Program-made: the position numbers and the translations under genes
Assembly (NCBI RefSeq): GCF_001558155.1
Contig: NZ_LOAS01000012.1
Span: 141,482-205,481 of the forward strand
Reading direction: 5' to 3'
Source of the DNA: Aliiruegeria sabulilitoris
GTDB taxonomy: Bacteria > Pseudomonadota > Alphaproteobacteria > Rhodobacterales > Rhodobacteraceae
DNA length: 64,000 bases
Part shown: piece by piece, positions 9,827 through 19,273 of the stretch
Numbering within the stretch: the first letter of the stretch is position 1
Layout of the letters: every line of letters begins with the position of its first letter
The notes under the pieces: model-generated
Databases searched by the model: none
What the model saw: the letters and a program-made list of their open reading frames with translations, nothing else
What the model was told of the DNA's origin: nothing

Positions 9827-10321
9827 TCAGGGAACGATCAGTCGGGTTCCCGGGGGAAGCTCAGGAAGCAAGGCAAGCAGGCGATCGCGGCGAAAGGCGA
9901 TGCACCCTTCCGTCGGATGGCGCGGCTTGTGCCAGATATGCAGGAAGATCGCTGATCCGCGTCCCGGTTGCGCATCCGGCCAGTTCCAGTCTGTCGTCAG
10001 GATCACGTCATAGAGCGGATCGGCCCTGCGCAGGGTTTCATGGCTGAAGCCATGCGGTGCCTGGACGTGGTGGTTATAGGCCGGATCGCGAGAGTCATCC
10101 GACCAAAGGTCGCGGGGGCCAATCGGAACTGCCCAAGGCGCCGGGTGCGGGAGGCGATCCGGGCGATACAGCAAGCCGGTAATGACATGCGTGCCGCGCG
10201 GTGTCGCGCCGTCGCCTTCGCGCTTGTTGGATCGGATGCCGCCGCGCCCGATGGCAGCTGGCAGAAGCCTTCCGCGGAAACGGATGCCGCGCGGCGTCAG
10301 GACAAGGTCCCGCGGTGTCAC
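9827..10321 (-). CDS. L,D-transpeptidase family protein (YkuD-like)
   Basis: A 164-residue YkuD-type domain without an obvious signal peptide. The catalytic region FLHIWHKPRHPTEGCIAF holds His128 and Cys140 in the family arrangement H...(S/T)xGC. GDGATPRGTH near residues 37-45 matches the family's substrate-side motif. L,D-transpeptidases cross-link peptidoglycan or attach proteins to it, but these short YkuD-like proteins are poorly characterised. The start overlaps the ribA stop by 4 bp, so the pair is co-transcribed. It ends convergently just after yggS. Confidence 0.85.
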   Translation of the reverse strand: MTPRDLVLTPRGIRFRGRLLPAAIGRGGIRSNKREGDGATPRGTHVITGLLYRPDRLPHPAPWAVPIGPRDLWSDDSRDPAYNHHVQAPHGFSHETLRRADPLYDVILTTDWNWPDAQPGRGSAIFLHIWHKPRHPTEGCIAFRRDRLLALLPELPPGTRLIVP

Positions 10322-11400
10322 AACAGATGGCCCGATTTCGCCGCCTTGGTTGCGAGGTAGGCGGCATTCTCGTCGGTCTTGCCAACCTTGAGGGGCACGC
10401 GTTCGGTGACCTCGATTCCCTGCGCCTGCATCATCTTGATCTTGGCAGGGTTGTTGGTCATCAGCCTCACGGACGAGAAACCCAGTTCCCGCAACAAAGC
10501 GGCACCGATACGAAAATCGCGTTCGTCATCCTCGAAACCCAGCCGGTGATTGGCCTCGACCGTGTCGAAGCCCTGATCCTGCAGGGCATAGGCGCGCATC
10601 TTGTTGGCCAGCCCGATGCCACGCCCTTCCTGGTTCAGATAGAGCAAAACACCGCTGCCCTCTTTCCCCATGGCGGCCAGAGCGCCGCGCAACTGCGGGC
10701 CACAATCGCATTTGAGCGAGCCCAGCAGGTCGCCGGTGAAACAGGCCGAGTGCAGCCTTGCCAGAACGGGCGCGGACCGGTCCGGTTGGCCGATTTCCAC
10801 CGCGTAATGCTCTTCGGCGCCGTCATCGGGGCGAAAGATATGCAACCGCCCAGACTCGGCCAATGCCATGGGCAGGCGCGCGGAGACGACTTCGTCATAG
10901 CTGGCCCCTTCCGCGGGTTGCAGGTCGGTCGCGAGATCCAGCTCGGTCAGGTTCAGTTCGCGCGCAAGCGCCGGATCGGCGCATGGCCGAACCAGAACGG
11001 CGGGCAAAAGCCGCGCCTGCTTGGCCAGCGCAATCGCCGCGCGGTGAAGGGCGGCGTCCCCGCCGCGTTCCGTGCGAAACGGACCCTTCATCGGTGCCGA
11101 GAGGTCATCGGCCGGGTCTGCCACTGTCTGCACCCATTCGAGTGTCGCGTCCGAGGGCAGGCAGATCCTTGCAAGGTCACCGTCATACGCGCGCGCCTTG
11201 AGCGTCTCCGCCCGGCGGGCCGTGATCGCAAGGACCGCGTTACCATCTCCGGCCATATTGGAAAAACGTGCTTCGTCGAGTGTTTCGGTGGCAACGATCA
11301 GAGCCGCCTCACCGCCTGCGCGCAGGCACACGGGCAGGCCCATGCGCAGGTCGGCGCGGGCGCGGGCACGGCGTTCGGCGGGGGTCGGTGAAAGCGACAT
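10318..11400 (-). CDS. ribA: GTP cyclohydrolase II
   Basis: The first enzyme of riboflavin synthesis, converting GTP to a diaminopyrimidine and formate. The catalytic C-terminal half carries the zinc cysteines C220, C231 and C233 (ACFTGD and LKCDCGPQLRGAL), LYLNQEGRGIGLANKMRAYA and DxRxGA-like segments. The N-terminal ~165 residues are an extra domain often seen in alphaproteobacterial RibA and without catalytic motifs that I recognise. The frame stays open upstream, but the conserved protein and a GAGG ribosome binding site support the ATG at 11400. Length 360 residues. Confidence 0.93.
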   Translation of the reverse strand: MSLSPTPAERRARARADLRMGLPVCLRAGGEAALIVATETLDEARFSNMAGDGNAVLAITARRAETLKARAYDGDLARICLPSDATLEWVQTVADPADDLSAPMKGPFRTERGGDAALHRAAIALAKQARLLPAVLVRPCADPALARELNLTELDLATDLQPAEGASYDEVVSARLPMALAESGRLHIFRPDDGAEEHYAVEIGQPDRSAPVLARLHSACFTGDLLGSLKCDCGPQLRGALAAMGKEGSGVLLYLNQEGRGIGLANKMRAYALQDQGFDTVEANHRLGFEDDERDFRIGAALLRELGFSSVRLMTNNPAKIKMMQAQGIEVTERVPLKVGKTDENAAYLATKAAKSGHLL

Positions 11401-11559
11401 GGGGCCTCGAATGCTTGGCTGCAGCGCGATAGCATGTAACGAAACGACCCGGAAGTTGAAACAATTCCCCGTTGCTTCACACAACGCCGTGAACCGTTTG
11501 CAGCATTTCTTGCCGAAAGCGTCAACGCTCCGCATCTGGGCAGGAAGGCAAAGGAAGGA

Positions 11560-12252
11560 ATGACGATGGCTAATCTGAAGAAGATCCTGCTCGTCGATGA
11601 CGACGAGGACCTCCGCGAGGCGCTCAGCGAGCAACTCGTTATGACCGAGGATTTCGACGTATTCGAAGCTGGCAGCGGCCATGAGGCGATGGAAAAAGCC
11701 AAGGCCGGAATCTACGATCTGGTTATCCTCGATGTGGGCTTGCCCGACACCGACGGGCGCGAGCTTTGCCGGCTGATGCGCAAGCAGGGGGTGAAATGCC
11801 CCGTGCTGATGCTGACGGGACATGACAGCGACGCCGACACAATTCTGGGCCTTGATGCGGGCGCGAATGACTACGTCACCAAGCCCTTCAAGTTCCCGGT
11901 TTTGCTGGCGCGGATCCGCGCGCAGCTTCGACAGCACGAGCAATCCGAAGATGCCGTGTTCCAGCTCGGCCCGTACACGTTCAAGCCGGCGATGAAGATG
12001 CTGGTGACCGAGGATGACCGAAAGGTCCGCCTGACGGAGAAGGAAACGAACATCCTCAAGTTCCTGTATCGGGCGACCGAGGGCGTTGTGGCGCGCGACG
12101 TGCTGCTGCACGAGGTCTGGGGTTACAACGCGGGTGTCACGACCCATACGCTGGAAACCCATATCTATCGCCTGCGGCAAAAGATCGAGCCGGACCCCTC
12201 CAATGCGCGCCTTCTGGTAACGGAATCGGGCGGATACCGCCTGGTTGCCTGA
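11560..12252 (+). CDS. OmpR-family response regulator, CenR-like
   Basis: A two-domain response regulator of 230 residues. The receiver has the acidic pocket DDDE at 13-16, phospho-acceptor Asp58 (VILDVGLPD), and the conserved Lys in KPFKF. A winged-helix OmpR DNA-binding domain follows (VRLTEKETNILKFL and GVTTHTLETHIYRLRQKIE). The gene starts ATGACGATGGCT, so the second Met at residue 3 is possible. No partner kinase is adjacent. The setting before xthA and the structured 3' UTR resemble the locus of CenR in Rhodobacter, a regulator of envelope and division genes; that identity is inference from memory. Confidence 0.9.
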   Translation: MTMANLKKILLVDDDEDLREALSEQLVMTEDFDVFEAGSGHEAMEKAKAGIYDLVILDVGLPDTDGRELCRLMRKQGVKCPVLMLTGHDSDADTILGLDAGANDYVTKPFKFPVLLARIRAQLRQHEQSEDAVFQLGPYTFKPAMKMLVTEDDRKVRLTEKETNILKFLYRATEGVVARDVLLHEVWGYNAGVTTHTLETHIYRLRQKIEPDPSNARLLVTESGGYRLVA

Positions 12253-12386
12253 ACGCGCATCCGGGCAGCCTTACGCTAAGGAATGTATTAACCATTGCCG
12301 GGTTACAATCCCCTTGTCGCGTCGGGGTTATGGCGTGGCAACCTCCCTGTTGGACTGGCCCGGGCGCTTCGCCCGGGTCTTTTTTT
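12253..12386 (+). ncRNA. Candidate 3'-UTR sRNA, SorX-like
   Basis: The 134 nt between the regulator stop and a strong terminator carry several hairpins: CCTTA/TAAGG, TAACC/GGTTA and CCCC/GGGG. An unpaired pyrimidine stretch AACCTCCCTG follows, then the terminator stem. In Rhodobacter sphaeroides the stress sRNA SorX is cut from the 3' UTR of an OmpR-type regulator gene, and homologues are reported in the family. Position, size (about 116 nt plus) and the terminator fit. I compared architecture, not an alignment, so this remains a candidate. Confidence 0.5.
12358..12386 (+). terminator. Rho-independent terminator after the response regulator
   Basis: Stem CCCGGGC at 12359-12365 pairs with GCCCGGG at 12371-12377, extended by a G-T pair, with a GCTTC loop and a run of eight T interrupted by one C. 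It ends the regulator transcript and would form the 3' end of the candidate sRNA. Confidence 0.9.
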
Positions 12387-12541
12387 GGTGCAAGACATTC
12401 CTCGAAGGGGAAGCGAGCCAGTTGCAACCATCGACTGGAGGGTTCCTCCAAGTCGTGCTCGCCCTGCCCAGACAAGGCGCTTTTCGTTTGAGGCCCGGCC
12501 AAGCTCCCGTTACGGTCGCGCGGCCTCACGCGGAGAATCCC

Positions 12542-13330
12542 ATGTCCTTCACCATTGCCACCTGGAACATCAACTCTGTTCGCCTGCGGGCGCCCCTCGT
12601 CGCACAACTGCTGACCGAGGAAGCCCCGGATGTCCTGTGCCTTCAGGAATGCAAAAGCCCGGTGGACAAGATCCCCGCGGAGGTGTTTGCCGAGCTCGGC
12701 TATTGCCACATGATCGCGCGCGGCCAGAAAGGCTATAACGGCGTGGCGATCCTGTCGAAGCAGCCTATCGAGGATCTGGGCGACAAGGATTTCGCCGATC
12801 TCGGCCATGCTCGCCACGTGGCCGGGCGTTTGGGAAATGGGGTGACGATTCACAATTTCTATGTCCCGGCCGGGGGCGATGTGGCGGATCGCGAGGTGAA
12901 TGAGAAATTCGGCCAGAAACTGGATTACCTGACTGGAATGCGCGACTGGTTCCGGGAGCATCGCCCGGAAAAGGCGATCCTGGTCGGTGATCTCAACATC
13001 GCGCCGCGCGAAGACGATGTGTGGAGCCATAAGCAACTTCTCAAGGTTGTCAGCCATACGCCGATCGAAGTTGATCACTTGGCCGAGACGCAGGAATCCG
13101 GAAAATGGGTCGATGTGACCCGCGCCGACATTCCCGAGGGCAAGCTCTATTCCTGGTGGTCTTACCGTGCGCGAGACTGGGACGCGGCGGACAAGGGGCG
13201 GCGGCTGGACCATGTCTGGGCAACGGCGGATATCTCGAACGCGGCTCATTCCAGCCGCATCCTGCGTCATGTGCGCGGCTGGGAGAAACCTTCCGATCAT
13301 GCTCCGGTTCTGGCGACCTTCGATCTCTGA
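12542..13330 (+). CDS. xthA: Exodeoxyribonuclease III
   Basis: A 262-residue AP endonuclease/3'-5' exonuclease of base excision repair. It starts MSFTIATWNINSVRLR, then LCLQECK (metal-binding Glu), YNGVAILSK, the catalytic Asp/Asn pair in VGDLNIAP, the RLDHVWA Asp, and the C-terminal SDHAPV His. The frame is open to 12245, but homology begins at 12542, where GGAGA precedes the ATG. The upstream ~150 bp probably holds its promoter. Confidence 0.97.
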   Translation: MSFTIATWNINSVRLRAPLVAQLLTEEAPDVLCLQECKSPVDKIPAEVFAELGYCHMIARGQKGYNGVAILSKQPIEDLGDKDFADLGHARHVAGRLGNGVTIHNFYVPAGGDVADREVNEKFGQKLDYLTGMRDWFREHRPEKAILVGDLNIAPREDDVWSHKQLLKVVSHTPIEVDHLAETQESGKWVDVTRADIPEGKLYSWWSYRARDWDAADKGRRLDHVWATADISNAAHSSRILRHVRGWEKPSDHAPVLATFDL

Positions 13331-13401
13331 GACGCCGCCCCTTGCATGGGGACGGTCCATGGGCCATCTAACCCCCAAGAATTGTTCATGAGGAGCCACC
13401 G

Positions 13402-14322
13402 ATGCTGGAATTCGGCCAGAGCCCGTCGCAACCCGCCGCCGACCTGATCAAGGAAGGTACAGAGGCGACATTCATGCCCGACGTTGTCGAGGCCAGCCAG
13501 GAAGTGCCGGTGATCGTCGATTTCTGGGCGCCGTGGTGCGGTCCTTGCAAGACGCTCGGTCCAATGCTGGAGCAGGCGGTGACCGCGGCCAAGGGCCGGG
13601 TGAAGATGGTCAAGATCGATGTCGATCAGAACCAGCGCCTTGCCCAGATGCTCGCCCAGCAGGGGCTTCCGCTGCAATCCATCCCGACCGTCGTCGCCTT
13701 CTACCAGGGGCAGGTGGCCGACATGTTCCAGGGCGCGTTGCCGCAATCCGAGATCAAGGCCTTCGTCGACAAGATCGCGGGGCTGGCCGGCGATGGCGGA
13801 CTGGGCGAAGCGCTCGAGGCTGCCGAAGCGATGCTGACCGAAGGCGCTGCGGCAGACGCCGCGCAGACCTTCGCCGCGATCTTGGGGGAGGATCCGTCCA
13901 ATGCGGCGGCATATGGCGGCATGGTGCGGTCCTATCTCGCGCTTGGGGAAGTGGAAAAGGCCGAGCAGTTCCTGAACTCCGTTCCGGCTGAGCTGGCCGG
14001 AAAGCCGGAAGTCGAGGCCGCGCGTGCCCAGCTCGAGTTGTTGCGACAGGCCGCGAATGCCGGTCCGATTGCCGAACTTCGGGCCGCAGTGGAAGCCGAT
14101 CCGGCCGACCATCAGGCGCGTTTCGACCTTGCCACCGCTCTGCATGCCAATTGCGAGATCGAAGAAGCCGTTGCCGAATTGCTGGAGCTGTTCCGGCGCG
14201 ACCGCGAGTGGAATGACGGTGCCGCAAAGGCCCAGCTTTTCACCATTTTCGACGCGTTGAAGCCGACCGACCCGGTGGTTCTCAACGGCCGCCGCAAACT
14301 AAGCTCGCTTATATTTGCCTGA
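13402..14322 (+). CDS. Thioredoxin-TPR co-chaperone (CnoX/YbbN-like)
   Basis: A 306-residue protein. An N-terminal thioredoxin fold carries the full redox motif WCGPC at 45-49. A C-terminal TPR-like region starts near residue 125 (GDGGLGEALEAAEAMLTEGA). The E. coli relative CnoX/YbbN guards proteins from oxidation and hands them to GroEL/DnaK, but its active site is degenerate (SxxC). The intact CxxC here suggests it keeps thiol-disulfide activity. It is followed by the Lon-N and Trm112-like genes, a conserved alphaproteobacterial trio. Confidence 0.92.
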   Translation: MLEFGQSPSQPAADLIKEGTEATFMPDVVEASQEVPVIVDFWAPWCGPCKTLGPMLEQAVTAAKGRVKMVKIDVDQNQRLAQMLAQQGLPLQSIPTVVAFYQGQVADMFQGALPQSEIKAFVDKIAGLAGDGGLGEALEAAEAMLTEGAAADAAQTFAAILGEDPSNAAAYGGMVRSYLALGEVEKAEQFLNSVPAELAGKPEVEAARAQLELLRQAANAGPIAELRAAVEADPADHQARFDLATALHANCEIEEAVAELLELFRRDREWNDGAAKAQLFTIFDALKPTDPVVLNGRRKLSSLIFA

Positions 14323-14349
14323 TGGCACATTCCGGCTAGGTTGAAGCGT

Positions 14350-14988
14350 ATGATCACGCAAACAGACCTGCCAGATCGGATTCCGGTCTTCCCCCTGCCC
14401 GGTGCGCTGCTGCTGCCGCGCGCCAGGCTTCCGCTGCATATATTCGAGCCGCGTTACCTCGCCATGCTCGACGATACGCTCAAGACTTCGCATCGGCTGA
14501 TCGGCATGATCCAGCCGCAGGAAGGCGAGGGGGGCGGGCTTGCCGCCATCGGCTGTGCTGGCCGGGTAACCGGGTTCTCCGAGACCGAGGACGGGCGGTA
14601 CATGATCACCCTCACGGGAATCTCGCGCTTCCGGTTGCGCAGTCAGATCGAGGGCTTCACGCCCTATATCCGGGCAGATGTGGAGTGGAACGGTTTCGAC
14701 CGGGACCTCGGCAGCCAGGAGAAGGACACGAATTTCCGCCGTGAAGCCTTCATGGAACTGCTTGCACGTTTCCTGGAGATGCGGGGTCTGTCGACCGACT
14801 GGGAAAATCTGCGCGAGGCGGATGATGAGTTGCTGATCAACTCGCTTGGTATGCTGTTGCCCTTCGATGTCGGCGACAAGCAGGCTCTGCTTGAAGCGCC
14901 GAGTCTCGTGGACCGGCGCGAGACCCTGACCGCCTTGATGGAAATTGCCCTGCATTCGGGCGAAGAAGGATCCGAGGTGATGCAATGA
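14350..14988 (+). CDS. Lon substrate-binding-domain protein (no ATPase or protease)
   Basis: A 212-residue protein consisting of the LonN/PUA-like domain: [26 protein letters not shown], quoted here as [13 protein letters not shown] then [10 protein letters not shown], plus the GCAGRVTGF and LTGISRFRL strands. It lacks the AAA+ and protease domains of Lon, and its function is not established. I prefer the ATG at 14350; a TTG at 14341 would add three residues. Its stop overlaps the next start as ATGA. Confidence 0.92.
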   Translation: MITQTDLPDRIPVFPLPGALLLPRARLPLHIFEPRYLAMLDDTLKTSHRLIGMIQPQEGEGGGLAAIGCAGRVTGFSETEDGRYMITLTGISRFRLRSQIEGFTPYIRADVEWNGFDRDLGSQEKDTNFRREAFMELLARFLEMRGLSTDWENLREADDELLINSLGMLLPFDVGDKQALLEAPSLVDRRETLTALMEIALHSGEEGSEVMQ

Positions 14989-15176
14989 GCGATCGGCCCG
15001 CTCCGCCGCAGCATGACCGCAAGATGCTCGAAGCGTTGGTGTGCCCGCAAACGCGGACGCTCCTTCGCTATGATGCCGAGCGGCAGGAGCTGATCTCGGT
15101 TGCTGGGCGGCTTGCCTACCCGATCCGCAACGGCATCCCGATCATGCTGGTGGACGAGGCCCGCGTGCTGGACTGA
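14985..15176 (+). CDS. Trm112-family small protein
   Basis: A 63-residue protein of the Trm112/YcaR family: [16 protein letters not shown], then [13 protein letters not shown] near the C-terminus. Eukaryotic Trm112 is a zinc protein that activates methyltransferases; bacterial versions are small and often have only part of the zinc site, as here, where one Cys remains. It overlaps the Lon-N gene by 4 bp (ATGA) and so is translationally coupled. Confidence 0.9.
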   Translation: MSDRPAPPQHDRKMLEALVCPQTRTLLRYDAERQELISVAGRLAYPIRNGIPIMLVDEARVLD

Positions 15177-15209
15177 CCGGCTCGTACTGCATTTCGCCCA
15201 TTTACGCTC

Positions 15210-15256
15210 ATCGCCTTTAGCTGTCTCTCGGCTTCGCCGCGAACACAAAAGGCGAT
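15210..15256. repeat. Nested inverted repeat between convergent genes
   Basis: ATCGCCTTT at 15210-15218 is the inverse complement of 15248-15256, and a small CGGC-TTC-GCCG hairpin sits inside at 15229-15239. It lies between the Trm112-like gene and the oppositely oriented hydroxylase. It could end transcription in both directions, but no clear T run follows. Confidence 0.4.
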
Positions 15257-15290
15257 ATTCGATAGCTTGGGTCATGGGCCAGACACGTGA

Positions 15291-16520
15291 TCAGGCGGGT
15301 TTCCCCTTCAACAGGTTGGGCACGTCCCCCGTCACGCCCGCGGCTTCGCGGATGAATCGTTGGCGCAATGCCGGCATCCTGTCGATGGCGGCCATGCCGA
15401 GGCTGCGGCCGAAGCGCAGGAGAGGGTTGTCATTGGAAAACAGTCGGTTGACTGTGTCCATGCCGATGGCAAGTGTGGCGCGGTCAAAGCTGCGCCACTG
15501 GCGGTGACGGTCGAGAACGAGGATCGAGCCGATATCCTCGCCACGCCGATGCGCCTCGGCCAGCACCTGCGTGAGCGTCGCCACATCGACAAGCCCTTGG
15601 TTGAAGCCCTGTCCGGCAATCGGGTGCACGCCCTGTGCGGCGTCGCCGATCAGCACCAGCCGGTCTTTCACCGTCTGGTTGGCCATGGTCAGGTTCAGCG
15701 GATAGCTGAAGCGCTTGCCGGCCAGCCGGATCTCGCCCAGGAAATCGCCGAAACGCGGGCGAAGCGCTTCCAGGAAGCCTTCGTCATCGAGAGAGGCGAT
15801 ATGGGCAGCCGCTTCCGGCTTCTCGCTCCAGACGATGGAGCTGCGATTGCCGGGTAGGGGCAGGATCGCCAACGGTCCGCTCGGCATGAAGAACTGGTGC
15901 GCGGTGCCGTTATGCGGTTTCTCGTGCTCGACGGCACAAACCAGCGCTGTCTGCCCGTAATCCCAGCCCGTCCGCTGGATGCCCGCGCGCATGCCGACAC
16001 CCGTTTTCCGTCCATCCGCGCCGACGAGAAGTGCGCCGGTGAGGGTCTCGCCCGAGGCCAGCGTGATGGAGGCGGCCTGCGGCGTGATCTCCTGTGCAAC
16101 AACATCTTCGCCCGAGCGAGTGGTCACCAGCGGGTTCGCTTCGATCGCCTCCAGCAGCGCCTTGCGCAGGTAGCGGTCCTCGAGCAGGTAGCCCATGACG
16201 CCCTCGTCCAGCTCGCCATGGTCGAAATGCATGGCAAAAGGCCAGATCGGGCCTTCACCCGCACGCCCGTCGCTGGTGACGATATGCAGGATCGGCTGGG
16301 CATGTTCGGCGACCTTTTCCCAGATGCCGATGGCCGCGAGCAGCCGTTGCGAAGCGAGCGCGAGGGCATAGGAGCGCCCGTCAAATTCCGAATCTGCCCG
16401 GGCCTCGAAGCTCAACCGGTCCACGACGATGGAGGAAAGGCCGGCCTGAGCGGCGGCAAGCGCCAGCGAGGGGCCATTGAGCCCGCCGCCAACGATCAGG
16501 ATATCGCAATCATGTGTCAT
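15291..16520 (-). CDS. UbiH/UbiF/COQ6-type FAD-dependent hydroxylase
   Basis: A 409-residue flavoprotein monooxygenase of the ubiquinone-biosynthesis class. The FAD dinucleotide fold CDILIVGGGLNGPSLALAAA is at the N-terminus, the DG motif LLVGADGRKTGVR-like (LLVGADGRKTG) is in the middle, and the second FAD motif VLIGDAAQGVHPIAGQGFN is near residue 280. The family hydroxylates the quinone ring at one of three carbons. Regioselectivity in alphaproteobacteria (UbiH, UbiF or UbiL type) cannot be fixed from sequence. Confidence 0.9.
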   Translation of the reverse strand: MTHDCDILIVGGGLNGPSLALAAAQAGLSSIVVDRLSFEARADSEFDGRSYALALASQRLLAAIGIWEKVAEHAQPILHIVTSDGRAGEGPIWPFAMHFDHGELDEGVMGYLLEDRYLRKALLEAIEANPLVTTRSGEDVVAQEITPQAASITLASGETLTGALLVGADGRKTGVGMRAGIQRTGWDYGQTALVCAVEHEKPHNGTAHQFFMPSGPLAILPLPGNRSSIVWSEKPEAAAHIASLDDEGFLEALRPRFGDFLGEIRLAGKRFSYPLNLTMANQTVKDRLVLIGDAAQGVHPIAGQGFNQGLVDVATLTQVLAEAHRRGEDIGSILVLDRHRQWRSFDRATLAIGMDTVNRLFSNDNPLLRFGRSLGMAAIDRMPALRQRFIREAAGVTGDVPNLLKGKPA

Positions 16521-16607
16521 CGCCGACAGACATACCCCGAGATGCAGGATTGTCCATGCGCTGCCCTGCCGCTACCGTCGCCGCGGGGCAGAAAATTGGA
16601 GTTTGGC

Positions 16608-17936
16608 ATGGACAAGTGGCTGACTATGACCGCGGCGGATCTGGGGCGCGGGATCGGGGTAGGCGATGTCGACCCGGTGGCGCTTGTCGATTGCTATCTC
16701 GATGCCATCGCCCGGCACGAGTTCTCGCCGCGAATCTATGCCCGCACGACCGCCGAACGTGCCCGCGCCGAGGCCGCCGCCGCTGGAGCCCGCGCGCGCT
16801 CAGGCTTGCGGCTGTCGCTTCTCGATGGCGTGCCGATCAGCTGGAAGGACCTGTTCGATACCGCGGGCGTCGCCACCGAAGCTGGCAGCGCCCTGCTCAA
16901 AGGGCGGGTGCCGGAGGCGGATGCCGAGGTGCTGCGCAATGCCACCGCCGCTGGTCTCGTCTGCCTCGGCAAGACCCACATGACCGAACTGGCGTTTTCC
17001 GGGCTGGGGCTCAACCCGATCACCGAGTCTCCGCCCTGCGTGAACGATCTTGATGCGGTCTCAGGCGGGTCCTCCTCCGGGGCGGCCACCTCGGTCGCCT
17101 TCGGGCTGGCTGCGGCCGGGATCGGCTCCGATACGGGCGGCTCGGTGCGCGTTCCCTCGGCGTGGAACGATCTGGTCGGGCTGAAGACGACTTCGGGCCG
17201 TCTCTCGCTCAGGGGCGTGGTGCCGCTTTGCGCCCGTTTCGACACAGTGGGCCCGCTCTGCCGGTCAGTGGAAGACGCCACGCTCCTGCTCGCTGCCATG
17301 GAGGGGCGCAAGCCCGCCGACCTCAAGGGTGCAAGCCTGTCCGGCAAGCGCCTTCTGGTGCTGGAAACGGCTGCGCTGGACGATGTGCGCGAAGCGCCCC
17401 TTCTGGGCTTCGAGCAGGCCGTGGATCGCCTCGCCGCTGCGGGGGCACAGATCGAACGGCGCAAGCTGCCGGTGGTGGCCGAGGCCCTGGCGCTTTCGCC
17501 CAAGCTCTTTGCGCCGGAGGCTTACGGCACCTGGATGGAGGTGATCGAGGCCAAGCCGGAGCTGATGTTCGCCGAGGTCTGCGCGCGCTTCCGTGGCGGG
17601 CGCAATATCAGCGGGCCGGAATACGTGCACGCCTGGCAGCAGCTCGACAGGTTGCGTGCGCAATACCTGGCTGAAACGGCGGGCTATGACGCGGTCCTCG
17701 TGCCTTCGGTGCCGCTACTGCCGCCGAACAAGGCCGCGCTGGAGGCCGACGGGGAATTCTTCGCCTCCGAAAACCTTCTGACGTTGCGGAATACGCGGAT
17801 TGGCAACGTACTTGGCCTGTGTGCACTGACGTTGCCAACCGCAGTGCCCTCCGCCGGTCTCATGGTTATGGCCGCGCCGATGAGCGAGGAACGCCTTCTG
17901 CGGCTCGGGACGGTCATGGAACCGGTCCTGCGCTAG
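16608..17936 (+). CDS. Amidase signature family hydrolase
   Basis: A 442-residue amidase with the complete Ser-cisSer-Lys triad: Lys80 (PISWKDLFD), cis-Ser in the GGSSSG loop at 153-158, and nucleophile Ser179 (SDTGGSVRVP). The substrate is unknown. It lacks the context of a GatCAB transamidase, so it is more likely a broad amide hydrolase. The ATG at 16608 follows TTGGAG; the upstream open frame is antisense to the hydroxylase and was rejected. Confidence 0.92.
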   Translation: MDKWLTMTAADLGRGIGVGDVDPVALVDCYLDAIARHEFSPRIYARTTAERARAEAAAAGARARSGLRLSLLDGVPISWKDLFDTAGVATEAGSALLKGRVPEADAEVLRNATAAGLVCLGKTHMTELAFSGLGLNPITESPPCVNDLDAVSGGSSSGAATSVAFGLAAAGIGSDTGGSVRVPSAWNDLVGLKTTSGRLSLRGVVPLCARFDTVGPLCRSVEDATLLLAAMEGRKPADLKGASLSGKRLLVLETAALDDVREAPLLGFEQAVDRLAAAGAQIERRKLPVVAEALALSPKLFAPEAYGTWMEVIEAKPELMFAEVCARFRGGRNISGPEYVHAWQQLDRLRAQYLAETAGYDAVLVPSVPLLPPNKAALEADGEFFASENLLTLRNTRIGNVLGLCALTLPTAVPSAGLMVMAAPMSEERLLRLGTVMEPVLR

Positions 17937-18036
17937 GGCGCACCTCTGGCGCAAAAGCCACAAGCCCCGCGCGGAGTGAGACATTTTCTGGACCGGAGCC
18001 GCTGCTCTGGCTAAGCTGTCAGCAAAATGGGGCGTA

Positions 18037-19260
18037 ATGACCCCGATCCCTGAGGCAGTACAGAAAATCGAGCGCATGACGTTCCCAGAGAGGTTCGCGG
18101 GCCTTCCCGAATACGCATTTCCGCGGTTGCGGAAGCTCCTTGCCGCATCCCAACCGGGCGGCGAGGTCATCGACATGACCATCGGCGAGCCACGCCATGC
18201 CATGCCCGGCTTCGTGGCCGAGGTTCTTGCGGCCAATGTAGATGGTTTCGCGAAATACCCGCCCAATGAAGGAACGCCCGAATTGCGGGTGGCGATCTGC
18301 GACTGGGTCGGCCGGCGCTACGGCGTCGCGCTTGACCCGGACAGGCAGGTGATGGCGCTGAACGGCACGCGCGAAGGGCTGTTCGGGGCGGCAATCGCGC
18401 TCTGCCCGGAGACAAAAGGCGGCAAGAAGCCGGCCATTCTGGTGCCGAACCCATTTTACCAGGTCTATGCCGTCGCCGCGCTGACAGCGGCCGCCGACCC
18501 GATCTTTGTTCCGGCCACGGCCGAGACCGGTTTTCTGCCTGATTACGCCGCGCTTCCGGCCGAAACGTTGGACCGGACGGCTATTGCCTATATCTGCTCG
18601 CCCTCGAACCCGCAGGGTGCGGTGGCCGATATGGCCTATTGGCGCAATCTGCTGGCCCTGGCCGAGAAACACGATTTCCGCATCTTCGCCGATGAGTGCT
18701 ATTCCGAGATCTACCGCACCGCGCCGCCGACAGGCGCGCTGCAGGCGGCAAAGGAAGTCGGCGCCGACCCAGAGCGCGTGGTGATCTTCCATTCGCTCTC
18801 CAAGCGCTCCAACCTGCCCGGCCTGCGTTCGGGCTTCGTGGCCAGCGGGCCGGAATGCATGCTCCGTATCCGCCAGTTGCGTGCCTATGCCGGAGCGCCC
18901 CTGCCGCTGCCCCTGCAACGGGTGGCCGAGCGCGTCTGGGCGGACGAGGCGCATGTCGAGGCGTCGCTCGCGCTCTACCAGCAGAAATTCCGGCTGGCCG
19001 ACGAGATCTTTTCCGGGGTGCCGAACTATACCGGCCCGGAGGGCGGGTTCTTCCTCTGGCTGCCGGTCGAGGATGGCGAAGCGGCGGCGATCAAGGCCTT
19101 TGAGCAAACCGGCGTAAGGGTGCTGCCCGGTGCCTATCTTGGGCGCGATGTGGTGGAAGGGAACCCGGGGAAGGGGTTCGTCCGCGTCGCAATGGTGGCA
19201 GATCTGGACGAGTTGCAGCGCGGGCTGACGCTGCTGCGCGACTGCATTTATAAAGAATAA
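18037..19260 (+). CDS. Class I/II PLP-dependent aminotransferase
   Basis: Fold-type I aminotransferase of up to 407 residues. It shows DMTIGEPRH, the [11 protein letters not shown] region, [21 protein letters not shown] and the PLP lysine in [16 protein letters not shown]. It resembles the aspartate-type/DapC-like group; the amino donor is not determined. Met14 at 18076 ([17 protein letters not shown]) is where homology starts in my judgement and may be the true start, since neither site has a strong ribosome binding site. ftsK begins 13 bp downstream. Confidence 0.9.
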   Translation: MTPIPEAVQKIERMTFPERFAGLPEYAFPRLRKLLAASQPGGEVIDMTIGEPRHAMPGFVAEVLAANVDGFAKYPPNEGTPELRVAICDWVGRRYGVALDPDRQVMALNGTREGLFGAAIALCPETKGGKKPAILVPNPFYQVYAVAALTAAADPIFVPATAETGFLPDYAALPAETLDRTAIAYICSPSNPQGAVADMAYWRNLLALAEKHDFRIFADECYSEIYRTAPPTGALQAAKEVGADPERVVIFHSLSKRSNLPGLRSGFVASGPECMLRIRQLRAYAGAPLPLPLQRVAERVWADEAHVEASLALYQQKFRLADEIFSGVPNYTGPEGGFFLWLPVEDGEAAAIKAFEQTGVRVLPGAYLGRDVVEGNPGKGFVRVAMVADLDELQRGLTLLRDCIYKE

Positions 19261-19273
19261 GGATAAAAATCCA

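Noticed and set aside
12245-12541. N-terminal extension of the exonuclease III frame
   Set aside because: It covers the terminator and candidate sRNA; homology and a ribosome binding site support 12542.
15897-16607. N-terminal extension of the amidase frame
   Set aside because: Antisense to the hydroxylase; amidase homology starts at 16608.
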